Shown piece after piece: positions 34,314-44,238 of a stretch of 64,000 bases of DNA. The notes under the pieces are model-generated. The model had not been told where the DNA came from, searched no databases, and saw only the letters and a program-made list of their open reading frames with translations. The stretch comes from Mycobacterium sp. GTDB lineage: Bacteria > Actinomycetota > Actinomycetes > Mycobacteriales > Mycobacteriaceae. Each line of letters begins with the position of its first letter. Position 1 is the first letter of the stretch. The stretch spans positions 36,918 through 100,917 of the forward strand of contig JAKFVT010000022.1 in assembly GCA_021732005.1 (NCBI GenBank), given 5' to 3'. A program made the position numbers and the translations under genes.

Positions 34314-35381
34314 ATGTCCGACGCTGTGCTGGTAACCGGCGCGTTCGGGTTGGTGGGAAGTGCCACGGTCAAGCAGCTGGCGGCCGCCGGCCGCCGGGTG
34401 GTCGCCACCGACCTCGAAACCCCGGCCACCCAGAAGGCCGCCGCCGGTCTCCCCGCCGGAGTCCAGGTGCGGTGGGCGGACCTCACCGATCTGGCCGCGG
34501 TCGAGAAGCTGCTGGCTGAGGTCTCCCCCGCCGCCGTCATCCACCTGGCCGCGGTGATCCCACCGCTGTGCTACGCCAAACCGCAACTGGCCTACAAGGT
34601 CAACGTCGGGGCGACCGCCAATCTGGTGAAAGCGCTTGAGGCGCATCCCAGTCCGGCACGTCTGGTGCAGGCCTCCAGCATCGCGGTGTACGGGCCGCGC
34701 AACCCGCACCACATCACCGAGGTGCTGACCGCGCAGACGCCGGTCAACCCGTACGACAACTACGGCAAGCACAAAGTCGAAGCTGAGGCCCTGGTGCGCG
34801 CGTCGAGCCTGGGTTGGGTGATCCTGCGCCTCGGTGGGGTGCTGACCACCGAACCCAACCTCGGGATGGACCCCAACTTGATCTTCTTCGAAGGCGTGCT
34901 GCCCGCCGACGGGCGGCTGCAGACCGTCGACGTCCGCGATGTGGCGTTCGCATTCGCGGCGGCCACCACGGCCGACGTCCTGGGCCAGACTCTGCTGATC
35001 GGAGGCGATGACACCCACCGGCTGCGGCAGGGCGATATCGGGTCGGCGACGACGGCGGCGATGGGCTTGGTCGGCGCCCTGCCCGCCGGGCGCAAGGGTG
35101 ACCCGAACGATGACGGCGGCTGGTTCGCCACCGACTGGATGGACTCGGCGGCCGCCCAGCGGGTGCTCAAACACCAGCACTACTCCTGGCCCGACATGCT
35201 CGCCGAGACCGCCGACAAGGTCGGCTGGAAGCGCTACGCCTTCCGGATGATCGCACCGTTGGCGCGTGAGTACCTCAAACGCCAGTCGCCCTACTACGGT
35301 CAGCCGCCCGGGTATGGCAACCCGTGGGAGGCCGTGCGGCGCAAGTGGGGAGCTCCGGAGAACGACGGGAAGGTGTCATGA
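34314..35381 (+). CDS. NAD-dependent epimerase/3beta-HSD-like oxidoreductase
   Basis: 355 residues. The Rossmann motif is VLVTGAFGLVGSATV, the catalytic Tyr/Lys lies in YDNYGKHKVEAE, and a C-terminal substrate region follows. It belongs to the extended SDR group with 3beta-HSD and UDP-sugar epimerases. The KstR-like site and the SDR gene that follows with a 4-bp overlap suggest a role in sterol or related ring metabolism. Substrate not known. Confidence 0.8.
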   Translation: MSDAVLVTGAFGLVGSATVKQLAAAGRRVVATDLETPATQKAAAGLPAGVQVRWADLTDLAAVEKLLAEVSPAAVIHLAAVIPPLCYAKPQLAYKVNVGATANLVKALEAHPSPARLVQASSIAVYGPRNPHHITEVLTAQTPVNPYDNYGKHKVEAEALVRASSLGWVILRLGGVLTTEPNLGMDPNLIFFEGVLPADGRLQTVDVRDVAFAFAAATTADVLGQTLLIGGDDTHRLRQGDIGSATTAAMGLVGALPAGRKGDPNDDGGWFATDWMDSAAAQRVLKHQHYSWPDMLAETADKVGWKRYAFRMIAPLAREYLKRQSPYYGQPPGYGNPWEAVRRKWGAPENDGKVS

Positions 35382-36151
35382 CCGAGCAGGTAGCCGTGAT
35401 TGTCGGAGGCGCGTCCGGGATCGGCTGGGCGACGGCCCAGACGCTGGCAGCCCAGGGCATGCGCGTGACGATCGCCGACCGCAACACCGATCTGGCTCGC
35501 GAACGCGCGGCGACGCTGGGTGAACCGCACAGGTGGGCGGAGGTCGAAGTCACCGACGAAGCCTCGGTGGCAACGCTTTTCGACGACGTCGTGGCCCGCG
35601 AAGGCGGCCTGCATGTGGTGGTGAACTGTGCGGGGTTCAGCGGCTTCGGTGTCATCACCGAGCTCGACGTCGAGCAGTTCCGCTCGGTCGTCGACGTCTG
35701 CCTCAACGGTGCATTCCTGGTGATGAAGCATGCCGGCCGCCATCTCGGCGAGGGCGGAGCGCTGGTGTCGCTGACATCGCTCAACGCCCGGCAGCCGGCG
35801 GTCGGGATGAGCGCGTACTGCGCGGCGAAAGCCGGCCTGTCGATGCTGACTCAGGTGGCGGCGCTGGAGTTGGGTCCGCGCGGGATCCGGGTCAATGCCG
35901 TCGCGCCCGGCTTCGTGCACACGCCGCTGACCGAAGGCGCGGCCATGGTCCCCGGTGTCGTCGACGAATACGTGGAGAACACCGCGCTGGGCCGGGCAGG
36001 AACGCCGCAGGACATCGCCGACGCGGTGGCCTTCTTGTGTTCGCCCCAGTCGTCCTGGCTCACCGGCGAGATCCTCGACCTCAACGGTGGCGCACACCTC
36101 AAGCGCTACCCCAACATTGCGGAGCACCTGACCCGGCTGATGAACCAGTAG
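35378..36151 (+). CDS. Short-chain dehydrogenase/reductase
   Basis: 257 residues, ATG overlapping the previous stop. Classical SDR pattern: VIVGGASGIGWATA (cofactor), NCAGFSGFG, a catalytic Ser region (LVSLTSLNARQP), the YCAAK active-site Tyr/Lys, and APGFVHTPLTEG. The start of the glycine motif with Asp later (TIADRN) indicates NAD. Probably acts with the upstream epimerase; substrate unknown. Confidence 0.85.
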   Translation: MTEQVAVIVGGASGIGWATAQTLAAQGMRVTIADRNTDLARERAATLGEPHRWAEVEVTDEASVATLFDDVVAREGGLHVVVNCAGFSGFGVITELDVEQFRSVVDVCLNGAFLVMKHAGRHLGEGGALVSLTSLNARQPAVGMSAYCAAKAGLSMLTQVAALELGPRGIRVNAVAPGFVHTPLTEGAAMVPGVVDEYVENTALGRAGTPQDIADAVAFLCSPQSSWLTGEILDLNGGAHLKRYPNIAEHLTRLMNQ

Positions 36152-36155
36152 TTCG

Positions 36156-37319
36156 GTGAACACCGAGTTCACCGTCACCCAGAAGCGCGCTCTGGCGATC
36201 GTCACGCTGATCGCCGTGCTGCTGGGTGCCTACTTCCTGCGGCACTACTTCATCCTGGTGGTGATCGCGGCGATCGTCGCCTACCTCTTCACCCCGCTGT
36301 ACAACCGGTGCCGGCAACGATTCGGGACCGGGTTGTCGGCGACGATGACCGTGCTGGCCGCGCTGGCCACCGTCATTATCCCGGTGGGCGCGCTGTTAAC
36401 GCTTGCCGTGCTTCAGGTTTCGCACATGGTGGTGCATGTTGCGGAGTGGGTGCAGAACGCCGACATGTCGACCGTCGGCAATCAGGCACTGGACTACGCC
36501 AATCACGCGCTGGCCAAACTGCCGTTCGGCCACTTCGAGGTCACCTCCGAGTCGGTGCGGGGCAACATGGTCAGTGTCTCTCAGGGCGTCGGCCGCTGGC
36601 TGCTGCATGCATTGCAGGGCGCTGCGGGCGGGGCGATCGGCGTCGTCACGTCGGCGATCATCTTCTTGTACGTGCTGGTCTCGCTGCTGACCAATCAGGA
36701 GCAGCTGCTGACGCTGATCCGCCGCCTCAACCCGCTCGGCGAAGAGGTCACCGACCTCTATCTGGCCAAGATGGGTGCGATGGTGAAGGGAACGGTGAAG
36801 GGCCAGTTCATCATTGCGCTGGTTCAGGGCTTGCTGGGTGCGGCGTCGATCTATATCGGCGGGTTCCACAACGGGTTCTTCATCTTCGCGATCTTCCTGA
36901 CCGCGCTGTCGGTCATTCCGCTGGGCAGCGGGATCATCACCATCCCGTTCGGCATCGGAATGATGTTCTTCGGCAACATCGGCGGCGGCCTGTTCGTGGT
37001 GCTGTTCCACATCATCGGCGTCACCAACGTCGACAACTTCCTGCGCCCCATCCTGGTGCCGCGCGAGGCCCGGCTGGATCCCGCGCTGATGCTGCTCGCG
37101 GTGTTCTCCGGGATCGCGATGTTCGGCTTCTGGGGCATCGTGCTGGGCCCGGTCCTGATGATCATCATCGTCACGACGATTTCGGTGTACCTGGCCGTGT
37201 ACAAGGGCGTGGAGATGACGTCACACGAGCCACCCGAGAAGCGCCGCCGGTTGTTCCGGCGGCGCATCCAGGCTGAGACGACGGCAGTCGCCGCGGACGG
37301 CGAGCCGTCCGAAAGCTAG
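36156..37319 (+). CDS. AI-2E/PerM-family transporter
   Basis: 387 residues, GTG start 5 bp after the SDR stop. About eight transmembrane helices are visible: a pair near the start (LAIVTLIAVLLGAYFL, HYFILVVIAAIVAYLF), then others toward the C-terminus including NGFFIFAIFLTALSVIPLGSG and LMLLAVFSGIAMFGFWGIVLGPVLMII. The LGSG and GFWGIVLGP motifs are typical. It matches Rv1101c by position. The family exports small molecules or moves ions; the substrate is unknown. Confidence 0.85.
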   Translation: MNTEFTVTQKRALAIVTLIAVLLGAYFLRHYFILVVIAAIVAYLFTPLYNRCRQRFGTGLSATMTVLAALATVIIPVGALLTLAVLQVSHMVVHVAEWVQNADMSTVGNQALDYANHALAKLPFGHFEVTSESVRGNMVSVSQGVGRWLLHALQGAAGGAIGVVTSAIIFLYVLVSLLTNQEQLLTLIRRLNPLGEEVTDLYLAKMGAMVKGTVKGQFIIALVQGLLGAASIYIGGFHNGFFIFAIFLTALSVIPLGSGIITIPFGIGMMFFGNIGGGLFVVLFHIIGVTNVDNFLRPILVPREARLDPALMLLAVFSGIAMFGFWGIVLGPVLMIIIVTTISVYLAVYKGVEMTSHEPPEKRRRLFRRRIQAETTAVAADGEPSES

Positions 37320-38233
37320 TCGACCTGCTTGTACCAGGAGATGACGACCATCACCATCGCGGTGACCAATGCGACGATCACCCATAGCACCAAGGCCACG
37401 TCGATCCAGGCGCCCGGCGGTGGCGCCCCGGGCAGGATGTTCCGCAGCGGCACGATGGCGAACAGCATTGCCGCGTACCACGTTGCGAACGGCATCTGGA
37501 ACTGCTTGCGCCTGGTGATCACCAGTACTGAAGTGAACATGGCGATGCTGGGAAGCGTGAGGAGAACGACCACGATGCCGAGGTCGAACGCCAGCGGACC
37601 GAGCGCGCGGCTGAAGGTCACCTGCGTGGCGTCGCCGTCGCCCTTGGCCGCCGGTGCCGGCGCAACTTGTTCGCTCGACAGATCCCAGCCCTGCAGGGCA
37701 CCAGCGATCTCGACCTTTGCCGGGACGATCTTGCGGTCCTCACCCTCCCCGATCAGCAGGTCGGCGCTGATCCCCTCGGTCTGGTAGGTGTCGAACGGCC
37801 AGGTGTTCACATCACCGTTGACGTCGATGGTCGTCGTCATCTCTGCCGGCGCGGCACCGGCCGGGAACTTCAAGTCGCCCAGGGAGTTCCACGGATGCAA
37901 CCGCACCGCGATGTCTTCCTTGAGGGTGTCCAGCTTCTCATCGACCAGTGAATCAGCCGGGATGACAAGCACTTTGGCGTCCGCTTTGTAGTCGACGGTA
38001 CGCAGCGACTGCAGCGTGATCAGAACGACGGTCTCGGACCCGTTGCCATCGTTGGTCGCCTCGAGTTCCTTGGCCGACCCGGAGAGCCACCAGTAGCCGA
38101 ACAGCGTCGCGATGTAGACGAGTGCCATGATCGCCCCACCGATGACGATGGCCGCTGTGCGCCGGGACCCCGGCTTGCGCGGCTGTCCGCCGTCAGACGG
38201 GGGCACCGACTCGGTGGGAATCGTGGACGTCAC
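37316..38233 (-). CDS. DUF4436 membrane protein
   Basis: 305 residues from GTG 38233; longer starts run into low-quality sequence. One transmembrane helix near the N-terminus (AAIVIGGAIMALVYIATLFGYWW), a periplasmic beta-rich domain (about 55-210), then three helices at the C-terminus (LGIVVVLLTLPSIAMFTSVLVI, WYAAMLFAIVPLRNILPG, VALVLWVIVALVTAMVMVV). DUF4436 proteins are frequent in mycobacteria and have no known role. Its stop overlaps the transporter stop by 3-4 bp (convergent). Confidence 0.8.
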   Translation of the reverse strand: MTSTIPTESVPPSDGGQPRKPGSRRTAAIVIGGAIMALVYIATLFGYWWLSGSAKELEATNDGNGSETVVLITLQSLRTVDYKADAKVLVIPADSLVDEKLDTLKEDIAVRLHPWNSLGDLKFPAGAAPAEMTTTIDVNGDVNTWPFDTYQTEGISADLLIGEGEDRKIVPAKVEIAGALQGWDLSSEQVAPAPAAKGDGDATQVTFSRALGPLAFDLGIVVVLLTLPSIAMFTSVLVITRRKQFQMPFATWYAAMLFAIVPLRNILPGAPPPGAWIDVALVLWVIVALVTAMVMVVISWYKQVD

Positions 38234-38279
38234 GCGGGCATCGTATATTGACGCACGCGACCACGCTGGCCTTTCCTCG

Positions 38280-39740
38280 CTAGAACGGCGGCGGATCGCC
38301 GTCGTTCGACGGCGGCGCGGGTCCGAGCAGTGCACTGTCGCGGACTCGTCGCTGTCGATGGTTGTGCCGGCGCTCGGCGGCGATGTACTTCGCACGGTTC
38401 TGCCCCCGCGTGGTCCTGCGACGCGGCATGAACAGCGTGCGATCACCCGGTGCGTCGATGTCCGCGAGTCGGTGCAACGGCGGCAACGTCGGCGTCATCA
38501 AACTCGGGAACAACAGCGCACTACCCGGTGTGGTGACATACGTCTGGCCCCCTGGCAGCTCCCAGATGACCGTGCCATCAGCCAATTGCGTGTCACGCCA
38601 ACCCCAGAACGTTTTCAAGATATGACAACGACGGCATAAGCATTTGATGTTGCCGGCATGCGTGGGGCCGTACGGATACGGAACCGTATGGTCCAGATCG
38701 CAGTGCGAGGCCGGCCGGTCGCAGCCCGGTGCCCGGCAGGTGAGATCGCGGGCGCGCACGAAGTCGGCGAGTGCGCGTGACGGGCGGTATCCCCGCTCTG
38801 GCGCAAAGTCTGCGGGGTGAGTCAGCGGACTGAGCTTGGCGCCCTTGGCCAACTCAGCCACCACCTGAGCCGGGATCACCCAATCGGAATCCATCAGGTA
38901 GCCGGGGTTATCGGAGCGCCCGTCGACGGTGGCTTGCTCGGCGACGACGTGAATCACCACCGGCCCCGGCGCGGGCTGGCACGCGGCCGAACATTCCGGG
39001 TCGCCGCACCGGCAGGCCAGCCGGTCCGCGCTGACCGCCATGGCGCCGTAGGCATCGGCACGCCGCTGGCCCGTTGTGCGCGGATCGGCCTCGCACACCG
39101 AGTTGGCCAGCGCGTCGAGCCTCTGCTTGAACAGTTCAGCATCGGTCGCCGCCACCCGCGCAATGACCTCGACGCACCCGTTGTCCTCGTCGCCGAACAC
39201 CACCTCGCGGTCGCGGAGTTTCCCACGGACCCTGCGCACCGCGTCGGGGTCGTGCTTGACCACGACGCGGTCGATCTCGGCGGCCAACCGGCCGCGCGTC
39301 ATCGACGGCCACCGCGCCGCGCGCAGCGCCAACCGCCGGTCCACTTCGGCCAGGACGCCGTCATCGGTGATCAAGGCGGTGCGATAAACGACCGTCTGGA
39401 ACATCTGCACATCGATATCGCCGGCGATGAAGATGGCGGCGACCGCGGGCAGCTGCTTCATCGCCAAGCCGTAGTTCATGTAGCTGCCCGCTTTGGCCGA
39501 GCTGATCCGCAGCGCGGCAGAGACTTCGGCGCCGACTGCCGCCCAGGTGTCGACGGCCCAGTCTTCTCGTTCTCCGCGTTTGTGGCGACGCAGTTCGAAG
39601 AGTTCGGCGATGGCGGCCAGTCGCCGGGCAGCCGTCTGATTCTCCGCCCTCGCGTTGCCGACGATGCTGGCCAGCAGGGCGCGCGACTCGGTCGTGTCCG
39701 ACGGCTCGAAGTAGTCATGCAGCTGACCGGTACCGAACAT
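38280..39740 (-). CDS. 13E12-repeat-family protein (DUF222 plus HNH)
   Basis: 486 residues from ATG 39740; an open frame upstream overlaps the divergent gene and is rejected. The DUF222 helical domain covers about residues 25-300 (ALRISSAKAGSYMNYG, RRLALRAARWPSMTRGRLAAEID), and an HNH core lies at CRAPGCDRPASHCDLDHTVPYPYGPTHAGNIKCLCRRCH. The family is multi-copy in mycobacteria (REP13E12 in M. tuberculosis) and is the target of phiRv1 integration there. It is probably a selfish or mobile HNH nuclease. This copy looks intact. Confidence 0.88.
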   Translation of the reverse strand: MFGTGQLHDYFEPSDTTESRALLASIVGNARAENQTAARRLAAIAELFELRRHKRGEREDWAVDTWAAVGAEVSAALRISSAKAGSYMNYGLAMKQLPAVAAIFIAGDIDVQMFQTVVYRTALITDDGVLAEVDRRLALRAARWPSMTRGRLAAEIDRVVVKHDPDAVRRVRGKLRDREVVFGDEDNGCVEVIARVAATDAELFKQRLDALANSVCEADPRTTGQRRADAYGAMAVSADRLACRCGDPECSAACQPAPGPVVIHVVAEQATVDGRSDNPGYLMDSDWVIPAQVVAELAKGAKLSPLTHPADFAPERGYRPSRALADFVRARDLTCRAPGCDRPASHCDLDHTVPYPYGPTHAGNIKCLCRRCHILKTFWGWRDTQLADGTVIWELPGGQTYVTTPGSALLFPSLMTPTLPPLHRLADIDAPGDRTLFMPRRRTTRGQNRAKYIAAERRHNHRQRRVRDSALLGPAPPSNDGDPPPF

Positions 39741-39799
39741 ACGTTCGACGATGCCACGGGGGTCCGACAAGTGCGGCGTGACGATGACAGCATTACGAC

Positions 39800-40255
39800 A
39801 TGACGACGTGGCAAGACGTCCAGACCGCTGCACCCGAGTTCGCTCGGCGAGTGCAGGCGTTGTTCGACGCGCACAAGCACAAGACCATTGCGACGCTGCG
39901 TGCCGATGGGTCACCGCGGATCTCCGGCATCGAATGCACCTTTGCCGACGGTGAGCTCACGTTCGGCTCGATGTCCAACGCGCGCAAGGGTTCTGACCTA
40001 CGTCGCGATCCCCGCTTCGCGCTGCACACCGCGACGGTCGACCCGGTCGACGGCAGCGAAGCGGAATGGCCCGGCGAGGCGAAAATCGCCGGACGGGCCG
40101 TTCATTCCGGTTCGATCCCCGACGGTCCCGACGGAGACCTCTTCTTCGCCGACATCACCGAGGTCGTGCTCACCCACCTCAACGACGCCGCCACACTGCT
40201 CGTCATCGAGTGGTGGACACCCGCCCACGGCCTCAAGACCGTCGAGCGCGAATAG
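39800..40255 (+). CDS. Pyridoxamine 5'-phosphate oxidase-family (split-barrel flavin) protein
   Basis: 151 residues. The split beta-barrel pattern KHKTIATLRADGSPRISGIECTFADGELTFGSMSNARKGSDLRRDPRFALHT is typical of PNPOx-like proteins that bind FMN or F420. Mycobacteria have many of these, with reductase, heme-degrading or unknown roles. It is divergent from the 13E12-type gene by about 60 bp and convergent with the hydrolase. Confidence 0.85.
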   Translation: MTTWQDVQTAAPEFARRVQALFDAHKHKTIATLRADGSPRISGIECTFADGELTFGSMSNARKGSDLRRDPRFALHTATVDPVDGSEAEWPGEAKIAGRAVHSGSIPDGPDGDLFFADITEVVLTHLNDAATLLVIEWWTPAHGLKTVERE

Positions 40256-40258
40256 CCC

Positions 40259-41056
40259 TTACGTCAGCCGGTCCTTGAGAAACTGGACAACCCGCTTGCG
40301 CGCTTCGAAGGCCGGGTGTCCCTCGACCTCGCGCACCTCGAGAGCGAGCACCGAGTGGGCAATCCGGCTGAAGCCGCCGGCGTTGCCCTTCGACGAGTCG
40401 ATCTCGATGACCTCGAACGAGTCGCCGAGCCGGTCCTTGAGCGTCTTGAACCGCTCGGCCGGCGACATCGGATCCTCGCTGAAGCGCAGGCCCATCGCGC
40501 ACAACCCCTCTTCGGCGGCCCGCTTCTCGATCACCTTCAGCTCCCCCTCGCTCATCCCGGGGTCGCGTTTCTGCTTGGGCGTCAAGGCGATCGGCACGGA
40601 CGGCTGACTGAGCACCGAGGCGAGCACACTGTCGTCGACGGCGGCCGCCAGCGCGAAACCACCGGAAAAACACTGCCCGATCACCCCGACACCCTTACCG
40701 CCGGCCTTCGCCTTCAGATCCCTCGCCAGCGCACGCAGGTAATGCGTCACGGGCCGATCCTTGTTCGTCGCGAACGCGGCGAACTCCCGCGCCACGCACG
40801 CGCGCGCCAGCACCGGCACCATCGCCGGCGTCATCGACGGCGCCTCCGGAGTGCCGAACAACGACGGGATCGCCACAGTGAAACCGTTGTCCACCAAATA
40901 GTTTCCCAACGCCAACACACCGGGGTGCGCGCCAGGGATCTCCGGGATCAGCACCACGCCGGGGCCTTCGCCCTTGCGGTAGACGTCATGGGTGATGCCG
41001 GCTGCCGTGAACGGCGCGCCGACCCATCCGGTGAGATCCGCTTCAGGACCGGACAT
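40259..41056 (-). CDS. Dienelactone hydrolase-family protein
   Basis: 265 residues from ATG 41056. Alpha/beta-hydrolase with the nucleophile elbow GQCFSGG, so Cys rather than Ser is the nucleophile, as in dienelactone hydrolases. The LIPEIPGAHPGVLALGNYLVDNGFTVAIPSLFG stretch is the characteristic N-terminal part, and the final His is in HPAFEARKRVVQFL. Its natural substrate is not known. Convergent with the flavin protein gene. Confidence 0.85.
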   Translation of the reverse strand: MSGPEADLTGWVGAPFTAAGITHDVYRKGEGPGVVLIPEIPGAHPGVLALGNYLVDNGFTVAIPSLFGTPEAPSMTPAMVPVLARACVAREFAAFATNKDRPVTHYLRALARDLKAKAGGKGVGVIGQCFSGGFALAAAVDDSVLASVLSQPSVPIALTPKQKRDPGMSEGELKVIEKRAAEEGLCAMGLRFSEDPMSPAERFKTLKDRLGDSFEVIEIDSSKGNAGGFSRIAHSVLALEVREVEGHPAFEARKRVVQFLKDRLT

Positions 41057-41069
41057 TGACGTCTCCTCT

Positions 41070-41708
41070 TCAGCCAGGCGGCAGGGGCTTCTGCGTCTGT
41101 GTGGCAACGGCCAGCGTACGGAAGTCGTCGCTGCTCCCGGCCCCGGTTATGGCGATTTGAGCGGGGCCGGCCTGGCTGTCGAGGCGGGTGGTCCACACCG
41201 GTTCGGTGCCCTCGCCGCCCTCGTAGACGATCCACTTCACGCCGTCGACGTCCTGGGCGCCGGTGGGATACATCGACCGGTGGAGCGAGCCCACCAGCGC
41301 CTGCTCGTCGGCGTTGCTCTGGGTGAGGCTCACATACATCTTGGACGCGGCGAGGTAGCCGACGGTTGCGGTGACGGCGCGCTGGCGCTGGCCGGTGGCG
41401 TCGGTGCGCCCGGCGTCGATTCCGCCGCGGCTACCGGAGTTGGCCCGCCAGCCGGCGGGGACCTGCGGCAATCGGATCGGGATGGCCAAGGTCTCGGCGT
41501 CGGCCTTCAGCGCGGCAGCGGCGTCGTACGGCGGTGGCGTCCCGTCCCGAGGGCTGTTGGGCCGCACCGAACACATCCCCACCAGCCCGGCCAGCGCGAT
41601 GCAGGCCACGATCAAGGGCGCCAGCGACCAGAACATGTCGCGACCGTCCTGGAGCAGCCGGGGCTTGGGCTCCCGGGGCGGTATGCCGGTCTCGGACGGG
41701 GTACTCAC
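41070..41708 (-). CDS. DUF4245 membrane-anchored protein (Rv1100-like)
   Basis: 212 residues from GTG 41708. One N-terminal transmembrane helix (about 27-47, [20 protein letters not shown]) is followed by an extracytoplasmic domain with [39 protein letters not shown] and [24 protein letters not shown]. It shares the intergenic region with glpX, divergently, as in M. tuberculosis. Function unknown. Confidence 0.85.
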   Translation of the reverse strand: MSTPSETGIPPREPKPRLLQDGRDMFWSLAPLIVACIALAGLVGMCSVRPNSPRDGTPPPYDAAAALKADAETLAIPIRLPQVPAGWRANSGSRGGIDAGRTDATGQRQRAVTATVGYLAASKMYVSLTQSNADEQALVGSLHRSMYPTGAQDVDGVKWIVYEGGEGTEPVWTTRLDSQAGPAQIAITGAGSSDDFRTLAVATQTQKPLPPG

Positions 41709-41763
41709 GCCTGCCAGTATCCCAGGTCTGGACGGCTGGCCGGCTTCTGGGACAATCTCAGCC

Positions 41764-42795
41764 ATGCCTGAAGCCCGCCGTCGTGAAGCGCCCGATCGCA
41801 ACCTCGCCCTCGAATTGGTTCGGGTCACCGAGGCAGGCGCCATGGCCGCCGGCCGGTGGGTCGGCCGAGGCGACAAAGAAGGTGGTGACGGCGCAGCCGT
41901 CGACGCCATGCGTGAACTGGTCAACTCGGTGTCGATGCGCGGCGTCGTGGTGATCGGTGAGGGCGAAAAGGACAACGCCCCGATGCTCTACAACGGTGAA
42001 GAGGTCGGCAACGGCGACGGGCCGGACTGCGACTTCGCCGTCGATCCGGTGGACGGCACCACCCTGATGAGCAAGGGCATGCCGAACGCGATCTCCGTGC
42101 TCGCGGTCGCCGAGCGCGGCGCGATGTTCGACCCGTCGGCGGTGTTCTACATGAACAAGATCGCCGGCGGTCCCGACGTCGCCGACTTCATCGACATCAC
42201 CTCGCCGATCGCGGCCAACATCCAGCGCATCGCCAAGGTGCGCAAGGCGTCGGTCTCCGACATCACCGTCTGCATCCTGGACCGGCCGCGGCACACCAAG
42301 CTGATGGCTGAGGTCCGCGAGGCCGGCGCCCGCATCCGCCTGATCTCCGACGGCGACGTCGCCGGCGCCATCTCGGCCTGCCGGCCGGAGTCCGGCACCG
42401 ATCTGCTCGCCGGTATCGGCGGCACGCCCGAGGGCATCATCACGGCTGCCGCGATCCGGTGCATGGGCGGCGAGATCCAGGCTCAGCTCGCGCCCACCGA
42501 TGACGAGGAACGCCAGAAGGCCCTGGACCGCGGCCACGATCTGGATCGGGTCCTGACGACCCGCGACCTGGTCGCCGGGGAGAACGTCTTCTTCTGCGCC
42601 ACCGGCGTCACCGACGGCGACCTGCTCAAGGGCGTCCGCTACTTCGGCGGCGGGTGCACCACCCAGTCGATCGTCATGCGTTCGAAGTCCGGCACCGTCC
42701 GGATGATCGACGCCTATCACCGGCTCTCCAAGCTCAACGAATACTCCGCGGTGGACTTCACCGGGGACAAGACCGCGGCCTATCCGCTTCCCTAA
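41764..42795 (+). CDS. glpX: Class II fructose-1,6-bisphosphatase
   Basis: 343 residues from ATG 41764. The metal and phosphate-binding motif [16 protein letters not shown], the [14 protein letters not shown] segment, [21 protein letters not shown] and the FCATGVTDG motif are all kept. GlpX is the main gluconeogenic fructose bisphosphatase in mycobacteria. It lies 12 bp before fumC on the same strand, which ties gluconeogenesis to the citric acid cycle. Confidence 0.95.
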   Translation: MPEARRREAPDRNLALELVRVTEAGAMAAGRWVGRGDKEGGDGAAVDAMRELVNSVSMRGVVVIGEGEKDNAPMLYNGEEVGNGDGPDCDFAVDPVDGTTLMSKGMPNAISVLAVAERGAMFDPSAVFYMNKIAGGPDVADFIDITSPIAANIQRIAKVRKASVSDITVCILDRPRHTKLMAEVREAGARIRLISDGDVAGAISACRPESGTDLLAGIGGTPEGIITAAAIRCMGGEIQAQLAPTDDEERQKALDRGHDLDRVLTTRDLVAGENVFFCATGVTDGDLLKGVRYFGGGCTTQSIVMRSKSGTVRMIDAYHRLSKLNEYSAVDFTGDKTAAYPLP

Positions 42796-42807
42796 GAAAG
42801 GCGTTAC

Positions 42808-44235
42808 ATGACCGACAGTGTCGTCGAAAAGCAAGCCGGCGAGGGCGAATACCGCATCGAGCACGACACGATGGGCGAGGTCCGGGTTCCGATCAATGCC
42901 CTGTGGCGCGCCCAGACTCAGCGGGCCGTCGAGAACTTCCCGATCTCCTTCCGCGGTCTCGAGCGCACTCAGATCCGCGCGCTGGGCCTGCTGAAAGCCG
43001 CTTGCGCACAGGTGAACAAGGACCTCGGCAAGCTGTCGGCGGAGAAGGCCGACGCCATCATCGCCGCCGCCGGTGAGATCGCCGACGGGCTGCATGACGA
43101 CCAGTTCCCCATCGACGTCTTCCAGACCGGTTCGGGCACCAGCTCCAACATGAACGCCAACGAGGTGATCGCCTCGATCTGCGAGCGCAACGGCGTGACG
43201 GTGCACCCGAACGACGACGTGAACATGTCGCAGAGCTCCAACGACACCTTCCCCACCGCCACCCATATCGCGGCGACGGAAGCCGCTGTGCGCCATCTGA
43301 TTCCGGCGCTCGAGGTGCTGCACGAGTCACTGGCCGGCAAGGCCCGCCAGTGGCGCACCGTGGTTAAGTCCGGGCGCACCCACCTGATGGACGCCGTCCC
43401 GGTGACCCTCGGCCAGGAGTTCGGCGGCTATGCCCGCCAGGTCGAGGCCGGCATCGAACGAGTGAAGGCCACCCTGCCCCGGCTGGGTGAGCTGGCCATC
43501 GGCGGCACCGCGGTCGGCACCGGACTCAATGCCCCGGACGGCTTCGGCGCCAAGGTCGTCGCCGTCCTCGTCGAACAGACCGGTCTGGCCGAATTGCGTA
43601 CGGCGAAGGACTCTTTCGAGGCCCAGGCTGCCCGTGATGGGCTGGTGGAGGCCTCCGGCGCGCTGAAGACCATCGCCGCGTCACTGACCAAGATCGCCAA
43701 CGACGTTCGCTGGATGGGCTCGGGCCCGCTGACCGGCCTCGGCGAGCTTCAACTCCCCGATCTGCAGCCGGGAAGTTCGATCATGCCGGGCAAGGTCAAC
43801 CCCGTGCTCCCCGAAGCGGTCACCCAGGTGGCCGCCCAGGTCATCGGCAACGACGCCGCGATCACGGTCGGTGGGCTGTCAGGCGCATTCGAGCTGAACG
43901 TGTACATCCCGGTGATGGCACGCAACCTGCTGGAGTCGTTCACGCTGCTGTCCAACGTGTCGAAGTTGTTCGCCACCAAGTGCATTGACGGCCTGATCGC
44001 CAACGAGGAGCACCTGCGCGAGCTGGCCGAGTCCTCCCCGTCGATCGTGACGCCGCTGAACTCGGCGATCGGCTACGAGGAGGCCGCGAAGGTCGCCAAG
44101 CAGGCGCTCAAGGAGAAGAAGACGATCCGGCAGACGGTCATCGACCGCGGTCTGATCGGCGACAAGCTCTCCGAAGAAGAACTCGACAAGCGCCTCGACG
44201 TGCTGGCGATGGCGAAGGTCAAGGACGGCGACTAG
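42808..44235 (+). CDS. fumC: Fumarate hydratase class II
   Basis: 475 residues. Family signatures: [15 protein letters not shown] (about 110-124), SSNDTFPTA, the [18 protein letters not shown] segment, and the fumarase/aspartase signature [11 protein letters not shown]. It interconverts fumarate and malate without an iron-sulfur cluster. Probably co-transcribed with glpX; ends 3 bp before the convergent antiporter gene. Confidence 0.95.
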   Translation: MTDSVVEKQAGEGEYRIEHDTMGEVRVPINALWRAQTQRAVENFPISFRGLERTQIRALGLLKAACAQVNKDLGKLSAEKADAIIAAAGEIADGLHDDQFPIDVFQTGSGTSSNMNANEVIASICERNGVTVHPNDDVNMSQSSNDTFPTATHIAATEAAVRHLIPALEVLHESLAGKARQWRTVVKSGRTHLMDAVPVTLGQEFGGYARQVEAGIERVKATLPRLGELAIGGTAVGTGLNAPDGFGAKVVAVLVEQTGLAELRTAKDSFEAQAARDGLVEASGALKTIAASLTKIANDVRWMGSGPLTGLGELQLPDLQPGSSIMPGKVNPVLPEAVTQVAAQVIGNDAAITVGGLSGAFELNVYIPVMARNLLESFTLLSNVSKLFATKCIDGLIANEEHLRELAESSPSIVTPLNSAIGYEEAAKVAKQALKEKKTIRQTVIDRGLIGDKLSEEELDKRLDVLAMAKVKDGD

Positions 44236-44238
44236 GTT

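Noticed and set aside
38280..39740. 13E12-type gene as part of the integrated element or as its insertion site
   Set aside because: It lies 14 kb outside the att repeats and is intact, with no core sequence match noticed.
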